Source: Pigmentiphaga aceris (GTDB taxonomy: Bacteria > Pseudomonadota > Gammaproteobacteria > Burkholderiales > Burkholderiaceae_B). Taken from it: a stretch of 64,000 nucleotides of DNA. Positions 36,306 through 47,287 of this stretch are shown piece after piece (position 1 is the first letter of the stretch; every line of letters begins with the position of its first letter). Both the position numbers and the translations under genes were made by a program. Location of the stretch: contig NZ_CP043046.1 in assembly GCF_008119665.1 (NCBI RefSeq), positions 5,270,001 through 5,334,000 of the forward strand, read 5' to 3'. A model generated the notes under the pieces. That model was not told where the DNA came from and searched no databases. It saw only the letters and a program-made list of their open reading frames with translations.

Positions 36306-37076
36306 TCAGTGCACCACGCGCGCCAGGAAATCCTGCAGCCTGGGACTCTCCGGCTGGGTGAAGAATTTCTCGGGCGGGGCTTGTTCAACAATACGACCGG
36401 CGTCCATGAAGACCACCCGATCGGCCACCTCGCGGGCAAACCCCATCTCGTGCGTGACGACCACCATGGTCATGCCTTCGTTGGCCAGGGAGATCATGGT
36501 GTCGAGCACTTCATTGACCATCTCCGGGTCCAGCGCCGAAGTCGGTTCGTCAAACAGCATCACGTCCGGCTGCATGCACAGCGCACGCGCAATCGCCACC
36601 CGTTGCTGTTGTCCGCCCGACAGTTGCGCCGGATAGTTGTCGGCCTTGTGACCGATGCGCACACGGGTCAGCAGTTCGCGGGCACGACGTTCAGCGTCGG
36701 CCTTCGACAGCTTCAATGCCCACATCGGTGCCAGCGTGCAGTTCTCCAACGCGGTCAGATGCGGGAACAGGTTGAAGTGCTGGAACACCATGCCCACGTG
36801 TTTGCGCACTTCGTCGGCGGCGCGCGGGTCTGCGCTCATCGGTGCGCCGTGCACCGAGATGCCCCCGCGCTGAAAGGGCTCCAGGCCATTCACACAGCGG
36901 ATCAAGGTTGACTTGCCGGACCCGGACGGACCACAGATGACCACGCGTTCGCCAGTGCCGATGTTCAGCGAGACATCGCGCAGCGCCTGGAAGTCGCCAT
37001 ACCATTTGTTGACGCCGTCGATGACCACGGCAGGGCCTTTGCCCGGTGCGAATACTGTTTGAGCAGGCCGATTCAT
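36306..37076 (-). CDS. Polar amino-acid ABC transporter ATPase (GlnQ family)
   Basis: 256 residues. Walker [16 protein letters not shown], signature [16 protein letters not shown], Walker [16 protein letters not shown]-loop [13 protein letters not shown], all typical of the GlnQ/HisP group. It is one of two different ATPases in this operon, the other encoded immediately upstream and overlapping by four bases. The N-terminal 20 residues ([14 protein letters not shown]) are extra. Drives uptake of a polar amino acid via the two permeases upstream. Confidence 0.92.
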   Translation of the reverse strand: MNRPAQTVFAPGKGPAVVIDGVNKWYGDFQALRDVSLNIGTGERVVICGPSGSGKSTLIRCVNGLEPFQRGGISVHGAPMSADPRAADEVRKHVGMVFQHFNLFPHLTALENCTLAPMWALKLSKADAERRARELLTRVRIGHKADNYPAQLSGGQQQRVAIARALCMQPDVMLFDEPTSALDPEMVNEVLDTMISLANEGMTMVVVTHEMGFAREVADRVVFMDAGRIVEQAPPEKFFTQPESPRLQDFLARVVH

Positions 37077-37816
37077 CGCAGCACCTTGCCAAGAAATGCG
37101 CGGGTGCGCGCATGTTGTGGATTCGAGAACATCTGTTCCGGTGGTGCGTCTTCCATGATCACGCCTTCGTCCATGAACACCACCCGGTCTGCCACCTCGC
37201 GGGCGAAGCCCATCTCATGCGTGACCACCACCATGGTCATGCCACGATTGGCCAGGTCGCGCATCACAGCCAATACGTCGGACACGGTCTCCGGGTCGAG
37301 CGCCGAGGTCGGCTCATCGAACAGCAAGGCCTTGGGTTTCATGGCCAGCGCGCGCACGATTGCCACGCGCTGCTGCTGCCCGCCCGACAGCTCGCGCGGG
37401 TAGGCGTCGATCTTGTGCGCGAGGTTCACCAGTTCCAACAAGCGCCGCACTTCGGCATCCGCCTCGGCCTCGCGCAGACGGCCTCGGCGCATGGGGGCCA
37501 GTGTCATGTTGCGACGCACGGTCAGGTGCGGGAACAAGGCGTAGTCCTGGAACACCATGCCGATGTCTTCACGCAGCCGCTGCCAGGCTTTTCGATCATT
37601 CGCGGGGGTGACCACGCCATCGATGGCGATCTCACCGCCGCTGGGTTCCACCAGCCCGTTCAAGGTGCGGATCAAAGTGCTTTTGCCCGAGCCGCTGGGG
37701 CCGACCACCACCAGCACTTCGCCCGCGTGCACGTCCAGGTCAATGCCCTTGAGTACCGGCGTGGCACCGAACTGCTTGTTCAGGCCACGTACACGGATCA
37801 GCGGCTGCGCCGTCAT
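37073..37816 (-). CDS. Second polar amino-acid ABC transporter ATPase (GlnQ family)
   Basis: 247 residues from ATG 37816 ([17 protein letters not shown]). Walker [16 protein letters not shown], signature [16 protein letters not shown], Walker [15 protein letters not shown]. Close relative of the next gene but clearly a distinct sequence. Longer upstream reading exists in-frame but overlaps the lyase gene and has no coding character. It overlaps the lyase stop by four bases and the next ATPase start by four, so all are co-translated. Confidence 0.92.
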   Translation of the reverse strand: MTAQPLIRVRGLNKQFGATPVLKGIDLDVHAGEVLVVVGPSGSGKSTLIRTLNGLVEPSGGEIAIDGVVTPANDRKAWQRLREDIGMVFQDYALFPHLTVRRNMTLAPMRRGRLREAEADAEVRRLLELVNLAHKIDAYPRELSGGQQQRVAIVRALAMKPKALLFDEPTSALDPETVSDVLAVMRDLANRGMTMVVVTHEMGFAREVADRVVFMDEGVIMEDAPPEQMFSNPQHARTRAFLGKVLR

Positions 37817-39345
37817 GGCGTGGCCTGCGCAAGCGCTGCCAATGCTTCGGCCTCGGCGTGCAAGGCCAGCCGTGCCTGGCGGGTGGTCTCGCGCCGTTGC
37901 GCGTTCAAGGTGTCTTGCTGCACCAGGCGCACCGTGGCGGCGGCCACCATGCTGGCCACCGAGTCGGGGGCCGGTCCACCGATGGTGCGGGCGTGCACAC
38001 TGGCGGCCGGGTCCAGGCATTCACCGACGATATCGGCCGACAAACCCAATGGCCGGCCGATCTCGTCAACCGAGGCGCGGTCCACCATGTCTACATCGAT
38101 CTGATCGGACGACAGGCCACGTTCCATTGCCTCGCGCACCACTGCGCCAACGATGTGATGCGCCTGGCGGAAGGACACATCGGCCTTGCGCACAATGGTG
38201 TCTGCCAGGTCTGTGGCGGCGCAGAAGTTTTCGCGTGCGCGGCGCAGCATCACGTCTTCACGCGGGCGGGCGGTACGCACCACCAGGTCCAGCACCTTCA
38301 GCGCCTTCACGCTTTCTTCGCACATGTCTGCAAAGTTGGCCACGCTTTCGCGGTTGGCGTCGCCGGTGTGCGAGAACTGGCTGGCGCGCTGCACCGCCAT
38401 CGCAGTGGTGAACATGCCGATCAGGTGCCCGGCGCGGCCCTTCAGGTATTCCAGCACCACCGGGTTTTTCTTCTGCGGCATGATGCTCGACGTACCCGCC
38501 ACGCTGTCGGGAAAATCGATCAGACGGAACTCGTCGGTGACCCACACGAAGTAGTCCTGCGCGATGCGGCTCCAGGTGGTGGCCAGCATGGTCAGCGCCG
38601 CCATGATCTCGAACAGGAAGTCGCGCGAGGCCACCGCGTCCAGTGTGTTGTCGGCCACTGTCGGGAAGCCGAGCAGACGCGCGGTTTCCATGCGGTCGAT
38701 CTCGAAGGGCGTACCCGCCAGCGCACCCGCACCCAGCGGGCTGCGATTCATGCGGGTGTAGCTGGCTTCCAGGCGTTCCGTGTCACGCCCCAGGGCTTCT
38801 GCGGCAGCCGACAACCAGAATCCGTAAGTCACTGGTTGCGCAGGTTGCAGATGGGTATAACCGGGCATCACCACTTCCTGATACCGGGTTGCCTGAGCCA
38901 GAATGGTGCGACGCACCACCACCAGTTGATCGATCAAGGCATGCACGTGATCACGTGCCTTCAAGCGGTCGATGGTTGCCAGGATGTCATTGCGACTGCG
39001 CGCCGTGTGCAGGCGGCCGCCAACATCTTTGCCCACCTTGTCGATCAGATGCGCTTCGTAGTTGAAGTAGGCATCTTCACGTTGCGGATCGAGTTCAATC
39101 GCATCGGGCCCAGCCGCTTCCATGTCCAGCAAGGCGCGGGCAATGGCACTGGCTGCGGCCGTCTGCACCAGGCCTTGCTTGTGCAGCATCAACACGTGTG
39201 CGGCGTTGATGTCGGTCAGGTAGTTGAAGCCTTTGGCGAAGTCCTTCGCCAGGCGGGGTCGATAGATGATCTCGCACACTTCCTCGGCCGTGGTTTCGGT
39301 GAGGCGTCGGCTGACCTGCGATTCGCTGACGGACGAAGAAATCAT
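37813..39345 (-). CDS. Argininosuccinate lyase-family C-N lyase in a transporter operon
   Basis: 510 residues, longer than the roughly 460 of biosynthetic ArgH. The superfamily signature [12 protein letters not shown] (near residue 290) is intact, with [15 protein letters not shown] and [14 protein letters not shown] (catalytic His loop) and a Ser-containing active-site loop. These enzymes eliminate fumarate from N-succinyl compounds. Its place inside an amino-acid ABC importer operon suggests it degrades an imported substrate rather than making arginine. EDDS lyase, an ArgH relative of about 500 residues that splits N-succinyl diamines, is a plausible analogue. Start codon at 39345 overlaps the permease stop (39342) by four bases. 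Exact substrate unknown. Confidence 0.85.
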   Translation of the reverse strand: MISSSVSESQVSRRLTETTAEEVCEIIYRPRLAKDFAKGFNYLTDINAAHVLMLHKQGLVQTAAASAIARALLDMEAAGPDAIELDPQREDAYFNYEAHLIDKVGKDVGGRLHTARSRNDILATIDRLKARDHVHALIDQLVVVRRTILAQATRYQEVVMPGYTHLQPAQPVTYGFWLSAAAEALGRDTERLEASYTRMNRSPLGAGALAGTPFEIDRMETARLLGFPTVADNTLDAVASRDFLFEIMAALTMLATTWSRIAQDYFVWVTDEFRLIDFPDSVAGTSSIMPQKKNPVVLEYLKGRAGHLIGMFTTAMAVQRASQFSHTGDANRESVANFADMCEESVKALKVLDLVVRTARPREDVMLRRARENFCAATDLADTIVRKADVSFRQAHHIVGAVVREAMERGLSSDQIDVDMVDRASVDEIGRPLGLSADIVGECLDPAASVHARTIGGPAPDSVASMVAAATVRLVQQDTLNAQRRETTRQARLALHAEAEALAALAQATP

Positions 39346-40040
39346 GATGCGATGGACTCGGTGGAAGTGACGGGACGGACGCGATCGGAATTGAGGCGGC
39401 GTTCCAGATAACGGCTCAGCCAGGTGAAGACCGAGCAGATGACGAAGTAGACAAGCAGCACCACGCCGTAGACCACAAAGGCCGGGTTGGTGCCCTGCAT
39501 GATGGTGGTACGTTCGATCACGATCTGCGCAGTCTTCAGGAATTCACTGACGCCCACCAGCGCACCCAGCGACGTGGCTTGAATCAGCAGCGTGACCAGA
39601 CCGGTATACGAGGGCACGATGGCGCGCATCGATTGCGGCACGATCACGAACCAGTAGATTTCCCAGGGACGCAAACCCAGCGCCCAGGCACTGCGCCATT
39701 GGTGTTCGGCCACCGACAGAATGCCGCCACGCACGATCTCGATGCCGTTTGCGCTGCCCCACAGTGTCAGGCCCAGCGACACCGCTAGAAAGGGAGGCAA
39801 CTGCACCCCGAACAAGGGCAAGGCGAAGTAGATGAAGAACACGTTGACGATCAGCGGAATCGCGCGGAACAGCTCGGTGTACAGATAAATCACACCGCGC
39901 ACGAAACGGTTGCGTACCGTGGCCAGCACACCCAGCACGGCCGAGATCAGTGTGGAACACAGCAGCGTGACCAGCGCGATCTTCAGCGTCATGCCCAGCC
40001 CGCTGGCGATGTACACCCAGTTCTTGAGAATGAGGTCCAT
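39342..40040 (-). CDS. Polar amino-acid ABC transporter permease
   Basis: 232 residues, HisMQ/GlnP-type permease. The family motif is in YTELFRAIPLIVNVFFIYFALP and the EAA-like loop AWALGLRPWEIYWFVIVPQ. About five membrane helices. Pairs with the other permease (40043-40705). The lyase gene begins four bases before its end. Confidence 0.93.
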   Translation of the reverse strand: MDLILKNWVYIASGLGMTLKIALVTLLCSTLISAVLGVLATVRNRFVRGVIYLYTELFRAIPLIVNVFFIYFALPLFGVQLPPFLAVSLGLTLWGSANGIEIVRGGILSVAEHQWRSAWALGLRPWEIYWFVIVPQSMRAIVPSYTGLVTLLIQATSLGALVGVSEFLKTAQIVIERTTIMQGTNPAFVVYGVVLLVYFVICSVFTWLSRYLERRLNSDRVRPVTSTESIAS

Positions 40041-40042
40041 GA

Positions 40043-40705
40043 TCAGGTCCTGAAGGGGCGATGCAAGCGGTGTTCAAGACGTTGCGCGGCCAGGCTGAGC
40101 AGCACTACCAGACTGACGTAGATCACGCCGATGGCGGCAAACATTTCCAGCGCGCGGAAGTCCGTGGCGATGCGATCGACGGCAACGTAGGTCAATTCCG
40201 CCAGCCCGATTGCCTGCAGATACGAAGAGTTCTTCAGCATCGACACCGAGGTATTCACCAGCGCCGGCAGGCTGCTGCGAAACGCAATCGGCAAGGCCAC
40301 CAGCCGCAGGTATTGACGGGTGCTCAGGCGCAGTGAAATCGCCGCTTCGCGCATGCCATGTTCCACCGTGGACAGGCCACCGCGAATGTTCTCAACCTGG
40401 TAGGCACCGGCCCACACCGACAGACACACGACACCGGACCAGAACAGCGAGAACTGCACGCCGATGGACGGCAGCCCGTAGAAAATGAAGAACAACTGAA
40501 CCAGGATGGGCGTGTTGCGGATGAGTTCCACATAACCCACCACCAGTTGGGACAGCACCGGGATGCGCAGCACCCGACAGGCGGCACCGATGATGCCGAT
40601 CACAACCGAGGCGATCAAGGCGATGACAGAGACCAGCACGGTCATGCCCAGGCCATTCAACAAGGCCGGCCATTGGGCGTACAGGTAATTGGGATCGAAG
40701 CTCAT
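40043..40705 (-). CDS. Polar amino-acid ABC transporter permease
   Basis: 220 residues, second HisMQ/GlnP-type permease. Motifs: VGYVELIRNTPILVQLFFIFYGLP and the coupling loop SLRLSTRQYLRLVALPIAFR. Three bases separate it from the next permease. It follows the binding-protein gene after a 130-base gap with a strong hairpin. Confidence 0.93.
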   Translation of the reverse strand: MSFDPNYLYAQWPALLNGLGMTVLVSVIALIASVVIGIIGAACRVLRIPVLSQLVVGYVELIRNTPILVQLFFIFYGLPSIGVQFSLFWSGVVCLSVWAGAYQVENIRGGLSTVEHGMREAAISLRLSTRQYLRLVALPIAFRSSLPALVNTSVSMLKNSSYLQAIGLAELTYVAVDRIATDFRALEMFAAIGVIYVSLVVLLSLAAQRLEHRLHRPFRT

Positions 40706-40781
40706 TGACCCACACTTGCGCGATGCGCCGTTCGAGGTAAGGACGCCCGCCTGCGCCTGGCGGCGGGTGCGTCAGACCCCG

Positions 40782-40808
40782 CCCGGGGCGCGTGGAAGAC
40801 GCGCCGGG
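40782..40808 (-). promoter_or_regulatory. Intercistronic hairpin between binding-protein and permease genes
   Basis: GCGCGT/ACGCGC (40788-40793 and 40799-40804) with an outer CCCG/CGGG extension (40782-40785, 40805-40808), two bases bulged. It follows the binding-protein gene end at 40836 on the minus strand. Likely sets differential expression, as in other binding-protein operons. Confidence 0.45.
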
Positions 40809-40835
40809 CGAGTACGTGCCGTCGATGGTGCAGGC

Positions 40836-41705
40836 TTACTTGCCGTCGGGACGCGGGCTTTCGAACGCGTTGACGTAGTAGGGGCGAATGCCTTCAGGCA
40901 CCCATTTCGCCAGCCAGCCGCGGAACAGCTTTTCGTCATGCATCTTGGCCACAGATGCACTCAGGTAGTCGCGCCAGGCTTCTTCGTTCTTGCGAACGCC
41001 AATGGCGGCATCAGACACCAGGAACACGTCGTCCAGCACCCGCAAGGACTTGTCCTGATCGGCCACCACCACCAGGGTGGCTCCGTCATGCGCATAGGCG
41101 GCAGCACGACCTTGCTTGAATGCCTGGAGCGAATCGGCCGTGCCGTTCAGGCGCAAGGTGGTGACCTTGGGCATGTTGTCTTCGAACCATTTGGCTTGCA
41201 CCGAGCCCTTGGGCGTCACCACCGTCTGGCCGTCGAGATCGGCCACTTTCTTGTAGGGGCTGTCGGCCTTGACCAGCACGCCGCTGGCACCCCAGCGATA
41301 GGCCTTGGTGAAATCGATGACACGCGCCCGCTCGGGCGTGGCACCCAGCGTGGCGATCAGCAGGTCGACCCGACCGGCGGTCAGTTGCGGAATGCGGTTC
41401 TCGGCGGTCACGCAGGTCATGCTGATCTTGCTTTCGTCGCCGAACGCCCACTTGGCGATCTGACGCGCCATGTCGGTTTCGACACCGGCGTAAGCCCCTT
41501 TCTCATCCTGATAACCGTAGGGCGGCTGGTCACAGCGCACACCGACGTTCAAGACTCCCTTGGCCTTGATGGCCTCGGGCACGGCCGGCAGTGTGACGGC
41601 TGCGACGGCAGGAATGGAGGCAGCCATTGAGGCAGCAAACGAGATGGCAGCAGCCATCAGGCGGCCGGTAAAGACATGACGAACGCGAGCACAACGAACA
41701 CGCAT
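40836..41705 (-). CDS. Polar amino-acid ABC transporter substrate-binding protein
   Basis: 289 residues. Signal peptide (AAAISFAASMAASIPAVAA) then a SBP_bac_3-type fold: LNVGVRCDQPPYGYQDEKGAYAGVETDMARQI, DLLIATLGATPERARVIDFTKAY and GASGVLVKADSPYKKVADLDGQT. RGG-like ligand contacts (the family aspartate near YAGVETD and Arg in TPERARV) are visible, typical of alpha-amino-acid binding. First gene of the operon; GGAG lies upstream of the ATG. Divergent from the LysR gene at 41880. Ligand unknown; the lyase suggests a succinylated amine. Confidence 0.93.
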   Translation of the reverse strand: MRVRCARVRHVFTGRLMAAAISFAASMAASIPAVAAVTLPAVPEAIKAKGVLNVGVRCDQPPYGYQDEKGAYAGVETDMARQIAKWAFGDESKISMTCVTAENRIPQLTAGRVDLLIATLGATPERARVIDFTKAYRWGASGVLVKADSPYKKVADLDGQTVVTPKGSVQAKWFEDNMPKVTTLRLNGTADSLQAFKQGRAAAYAHDGATLVVVADQDKSLRVLDDVFLVSDAAIGVRKNEEAWRDYLSASVAKMHDEKLFRGWLAKWVPEGIRPYYVNAFESPRPDGK

Positions 41706-41814
41706 GGATTGTCTCCGTTATCTGAAGGGTCGCCGCCAGACGCGTGATGCGCCCGCACAGCCAGGACACTGCCCCGTCTGTGCAGGTGCTTCGTGCCATG
41801 GGTACAACTTACGG

Positions 41815-41833
41815 TGCCCTAGCCCATATGGCA
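41815..41833. promoter_or_regulatory. LysR-type operator candidate between the transporter and LysR genes
   Basis: TGCC (41815-41818) and GGCA (41830-41833) are separated by 11 bases and enclose CCATATGG, a typical dyad for LysR-family sites. It lies 47 bases upstream of the LysR ATG and about 110 bases upstream of the transporter operon ATG. Match is by pattern only. Confidence 0.45.
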
Positions 41834-41879
41834 AATTCGGATACGATGACCCTTCATCAGTTTTTGATATACCCCCGGC

Positions 41880-42797
41880 ATGATCAACTTCAAACAGGTC
41901 GAAACCTTCCGGGCGGTCATGTTGTCGAGATCGATGACGCAGGCTGCGCGTGAACTGCATACCTCGCAACCCAATATCAGCCGGGTGATCGGACAGCTGG
42001 AAAAACAGATCGGCATGCGGCTGTTCGAACGGGCTGCCGGCCGGCTGGTGCCGACCCCGGAAGGACAGGCTTTCTTTCGAGACGTCGAGCGGTCGTTCAT
42101 CGGGCTGCGCAGCCTGGAGAACTCGGCAGCATCCATTCTCAAGCGTGGTGTCGGACGCCTGCGCATCGGCTCGGTGCCGTCGATGGCACTGACGCTTGCC
42201 CCCACCACCATTCAGCGCTTTTCAAAGCTGTTCCCCGACGTGGTGGTGTCCCTGCACGTCAGCGACTCGGTGTCGGTAGGCCAGTGGACGGCGACCGGCT
42301 ACAGCGACATCGGCATCGCGTCCTATGTGCATGACAGTCAGGGCATCGATGTGGAGTTGCTGGGGGAGATGACGGGAGTGTGCATCGTGCCATCTACGCA
42401 CAGGCTGGCGAAGGGTCGTGGAGCGCTGAAGCCGGATGACTTGGATGGGGAACCCTTTCTGTCTCATGCCTACGGCGATGGCACGCGTCAACGCATTGAT
42501 GCCCCCTTCACCAAGGACCGCGAGGACGCACGCATTCTTGCCTGCGAGTCGCACTATGCAGCAGCGATATGCAAGATGGTCGGGTTGGGCATGGGGGTCA
42601 GCGTGGTGAACCCGATTGTTGCGCACAGCTATCGGTACAGCGACATTGTCGTCAGGCGCTTTTTGCCGGCGATCTCGTTTCCGACCTACGCGCTGCATCC
42701 TCAGCACCAGCCTCGCAGCCTGTTGAATCGCGAGTTCGCCGCCTTGTTCGAAGCGTGCATGCAGGAAGAAGCGCGCGCCATGTTGAAGGCGCGCTAG
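41880..42797 (+). CDS. LysR-type transcriptional regulator
   Basis: 305 residues. N-terminal HTH (VETFRAVMLSRSMTQAARELHTSQPNISRVIGQLE) and effector domain with RLRIGSVPSMALTLAPTTIQ. Divergent from the polar amino-acid transporter/lyase operon, so a likely activator or repressor of it. The ATG at 41880 follows a CCCCCGGC stretch; no strong ribosome binding site. Effector unknown; perhaps the imported amino acid. Confidence 0.92.
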   Translation: MINFKQVETFRAVMLSRSMTQAARELHTSQPNISRVIGQLEKQIGMRLFERAAGRLVPTPEGQAFFRDVERSFIGLRSLENSAASILKRGVGRLRIGSVPSMALTLAPTTIQRFSKLFPDVVVSLHVSDSVSVGQWTATGYSDIGIASYVHDSQGIDVELLGEMTGVCIVPSTHRLAKGRGALKPDDLDGEPFLSHAYGDGTRQRIDAPFTKDREDARILACESHYAAAICKMVGLGMGVSVVNPIVAHSYRYSDIVVRRFLPAISFPTYALHPQHQPRSLLNREFAALFEACMQEEARAMLKAR

Positions 42798-42863
42798 GGG
42801 TAGATATCTGGATCAGGAACCGGAAAGCTTGCGGGCGATACGGAACGTGTCCACGACAATCGT

Positions 42864-43841
42864 CTACGCTTTCTTCGGCAGCGGAATATCGGCAATCCGC
42901 TGAAACAGACGCACCACCGACGAATCATCTTCGTTACCCCACCCCGCCGCGCTGGCCGCCACAAACTGTTGATACGCACTGCCCGCCAGCGGCAGCGGAA
43001 AAGTCATGCCACGCGCGGTATCCAGCACGATGCCAAGGTCTTTCACGAAGATGTTCACCGCTGAACTTGGCGGCGCGTAGTCGGCCGCCAGAATGCGTGG
43101 CACCCGGTCTTTGAACGCCCAGGAACTGCCCGCACTGCGGCTGACGATTTCATACAGCAGATTCGGATCGATGCCCGCGCGCGCACCAAAGGCAACGGCT
43201 TCACACGCTGCCGCAATGTGCACCCCCACCAGCAGTTGATTGACCATCTTCATGGTCGATCCCAGCCCCCATTCGGTACCCAGGTGATAGAGGTTGGCAC
43301 CGAAGGCTTCAAAAACCGGACGGGTGCTTTCGAACGCATCTTTCGGGCCGGCAGCCATGATGGTCAGCGTGCCTGCCGCCGCCCCGGCCGTGCCGCCCGA
43401 TACGGGGCTGTCGAGCAGGGTCACGCCATGCTCGGCGGCCATCGCGCCAAGGCGCTTGGCATCTTCGGGCAATGCAGTACAGCACAACGCCACCACGCCT
43501 TTGCCACTCATGGCAGCCAACACACCCTTGTCGCCCGCCAGCACGCTTTCCGCCTGCGCTGCGTTGACCACGAACAGAATCACCACCGATGCCTGGATGC
43601 CGACTTCAGCGGGTGACGCCGCACGTTGACCACCTTCGGCTTCGAAACGCGTATAGGCGGAATCACGCACGTCAAAGCCCACCACCGGGAAGCCTTTGCG
43701 CAAGATGTTCAAGGCGACTTCGATGCCCATGGCACCCAAGCCGATCAGGCCGACGGTCGGGAGTTTCGAGCTGGCCGGATTGCGTTGTGGGTTCGTCTCG
43801 TCGTGCCGTGTTTCATGCCCTGCTTCGTGCCCTACCGCCAT
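42864..43841 (-). CDS. NAD(P)-dependent beta-hydroxyacid dehydrogenase, L-threonate dehydrogenase-like
   Basis: 325 residues from ATG 43841 (GGGAG seven bases upstream); the reading frame extends to 43922 without support. After a polar N-terminus with several His, the Rossmann motif VGLIGLGAMGIEVALNILRKG, the substrate loop LLDSPVSGGTAGAAAGTL and the catalytic helix STMKMVNQLLVGVHIA with its Lys mark this as the beta-hydroxyacid dehydrogenase family. It resembles LtnD (L-threonate dehydrogenase), but no LtnK/aldolase partner is present. Also distinct from the MmsB-like paralogue at 24763. Substrate uncertain. Confidence 0.88.
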   Translation of the reverse strand: MAVGHEAGHETRHDETNPQRNPASSKLPTVGLIGLGAMGIEVALNILRKGFPVVGFDVRDSAYTRFEAEGGQRAASPAEVGIQASVVILFVVNAAQAESVLAGDKGVLAAMSGKGVVALCCTALPEDAKRLGAMAAEHGVTLLDSPVSGGTAGAAAGTLTIMAAGPKDAFESTRPVFEAFGANLYHLGTEWGLGSTMKMVNQLLVGVHIAAACEAVAFGARAGIDPNLLYEIVSRSAGSSWAFKDRVPRILAADYAPPSSAVNIFVKDLGIVLDTARGMTFPLPLAGSAYQQFVAASAAGWGNEDDSSVVRLFQRIADIPLPKKA

Positions 43842-44130
43842 TGCCAAGCTCCCATTTTTGGAACAACCGAATCTTTGATCTGTGAACGCGTGCCTGTCTG
43901 CCATCTGCCACTGAACCAGCACCGTCGCCCATCATCGTACTGACCGCCCCGCACGCTGAATACGTACATAAATTCAATCATCGATGAGCGTGATTCACCC
44001 TTGCGCTGCACTGCACAAAATCTTGATCAACCTGCTGAAATACAGCCGTCCATTAACCCCGAATTCGAGTCCCATCGTCCGATAAACACCACGAGTCGCC
44101 AATGCGCTTCGGCATTGGCCACGCAGCCGA

Positions 44131-44136
44131 TATACT
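44131..44136 (+). promoter_or_regulatory. -10 element of the thiC transcript
   Basis: TATACT, about 11 bases before the riboswitch P1 stem. A candidate -35 (TTCGGC, 44108-44113) lies 17 bases upstream. This fits a transcript that starts just before the TPP aptamer. Confidence 0.5.
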
Positions 44137-44146
44137 GGGCGCGCAA

Positions 44147-44247
44147 AAACGCAGGGGTCCTTTGCACAGGTCTGGAAATTCCGGGCTTGCGCGGGGTGAG
44201 AAAGTCCCTTCGAACCTGTACGGATAATGCCGATGCAGGGAGCGTTT
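44147..44247 (+). ncRNA. TPP riboswitch (THI element)
   Basis: Aptamer of about 100 nt. The P1 stem is AAACGC (44147-44152) with GCGTTT (44242-44247). Conserved THI blocks are visible: AGGGGTCC, the GTGAGAAAGTCCC (usual CTGAGA) segment, GAACCTG, GATAATGCC and the GCAGGGA near 44236. It binds thiamine pyrophosphate and should switch off thiC expression. The 5' UTR continues 170 bases to the thiC ATG and holds a second hairpin. Confidence 0.93.
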
Positions 44248-44298
44248 CCCGGCCGCCTTTGATGGGCGAGGTCCGGTCGCATCCGGCATCTCAGCATC

Positions 44299-44319
44299 CA
44301 CGGCCGGCCTGCGGCCGTG
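44299..44319 (+). terminator. Candidate riboswitch expression platform hairpin
   Basis: CACGGCCG (44299-44306) pairs with CGGCCGTG (44312-44319). A CT- and T-rich stretch follows (about 44320-44360). It lies between the TPP aptamer and thiC, so it may be the terminator form of the expression platform, or a translation-related structure. Confidence 0.45.
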
Positions 44320-44402
44320 CGTCGTCTGTGCTGTTCTTCCCTTCTGTTTTCCCCTCCCCTGGCCGGGAAGTCTCTTCCGAGTTCGGCTCCGACACCTTTT
44401 AA

Positions 44403-46331
<1,929 letters not shown>

Positions 46332-46406
46332 TACCGCTTTGCTGAACCCAATAAAGCCTGCACTCGATGCACCCGGACATGATCGGGGCTGACAGACAGG
46401 CTTGAC

Positions 46407-46432
46407 GGCGCGCCGCCCGGTGGCGGCGCGCC
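46407..46432 (+). promoter_or_regulatory. Strong 11-bp hairpin immediately upstream of thiG
   Basis: GGCGCGCCGCC (46407-46417) pairs perfectly with GGCGGCGCGCC (46422-46432), four-base loop. It ends 16 bases before the thiG ATG and just before its ribosome binding site. It could stabilise the thiC 3' end or lower thiG expression. Confidence 0.5.
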
Positions 46433-46448
46433 CGCAACGGAGATTTCC

Positions 46449-47285
46449 ATGCAAGACGCACTGACGCAGGACACGCTGACCATCGCTGGCGTCGAATATC
46501 AATCTCGTTTGCTGGTGGGCACCGGCAAGTACCGCGATTTTGCGCAGACCCGCGAGGCGCTGGACGCCAGTGGCGCGCAGATCGTCACGGTGGCCATCCG
46601 CCGCACCAACCTGGGCCAGAACCCGGGCGAACCGAATCTGCTGGACTACCTGCCGGCCGACCGTTTCACGCTGCTGCCCAACACCGCCGGCTGCTACAGC
46701 GCCGACGATGCCGTGCGCACGCTGCGCCTGGCGCGTGAACTGCTGGACGGCCACGACCTGGTGAAGCTGGAAGTGCTGGGCGACCCGCACACGCTGTTCC
46801 CCAACATGCCCGAAACCCTGAAAGCCGCTGAAACCCTGGTGAAGGACGGCTTCAAGGTGATGGTGTATTGCACCGACGATCCGATCCAGAGCCGCATGCT
46901 GGAAGACATTGGCTGCGTGGCGATCATGCCGCTGGCGTCCTTGATCGGCTCGGGCATGGGCATTCTGAATCCGTGGAACCTGCGCCTGATCATCGATCAG
47001 TCGAAGGTGCCGGTGCTGGTCGATGCAGGTGTCGGCACCGCGTCGGACGCCGCCATTGCCATGGAACTGGGTTGTGACGGCGTGTTGATGAACACCGCAA
47101 TTGCCGGTGCACAAGACCCGGTGCGCATGGCGCGGGCGATGAAAAAAGGTGTTGAAGCCGGCCGTGATGCCTACCTGGCTGGCCGCGTGCCGAAGAAGCT
47201 GTACAGCGCTGCCCCCAGCTCGCCGACCGAAGGCATGATCGGGAAGGCCGCAGACAGCAAGGCAACGGTCGGGAAGGCAGCATAA
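46449..47285 (+). CDS. thiG: Thiazole synthase
   Basis: 278 residues, TIM-barrel enzyme forming the thiazole ring from deoxyxylulose phosphate, ThiS-thiocarboxylate and a glycine imine. Hallmarks: [40 protein letters not shown] (Schiff-base Lys), and [22 protein letters not shown]. The C-terminal ~20 residues ([19 protein letters not shown]) are an extra low-complexity tail. thiS and thiO, normally beside thiG, are absent; no room exists between thiC and thiG. CAACGGAG precedes the ATG. Confidence 0.96.
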   Translation: MQDALTQDTLTIAGVEYQSRLLVGTGKYRDFAQTREALDASGAQIVTVAIRRTNLGQNPGEPNLLDYLPADRFTLLPNTAGCYSADDAVRTLRLARELLDGHDLVKLEVLGDPHTLFPNMPETLKAAETLVKDGFKVMVYCTDDPIQSRMLEDIGCVAIMPLASLIGSGMGILNPWNLRLIIDQSKVPVLVDAGVGTASDAAIAMELGCDGVLMNTAIAGAQDPVRMARAMKKGVEAGRDAYLAGRVPKKLYSAAPSSPTEGMIGKAADSKATVGKAA

Positions 47286-47287
47286 GC

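Noticed and set aside
37073..38020. N-terminal extension of the second GlnQ-type ATPase to 38020
   Set aside because: The extra 68 residues are Arg/Gly/His-rich translation of the lyase gene in another frame; the ATG at 37816 gives the normal start.
37858..39411. 517-codon plus-strand frame opposite the lyase
   Set aside because: Antisense shadow of the ASL family gene; starts and ends do not fit neighbouring genes.
44001..44402. 133-codon plus-strand frame before thiC
   Set aside because: It covers the TPP riboswitch and its 5' UTR, whose conserved RNA blocks explain the sequence better.
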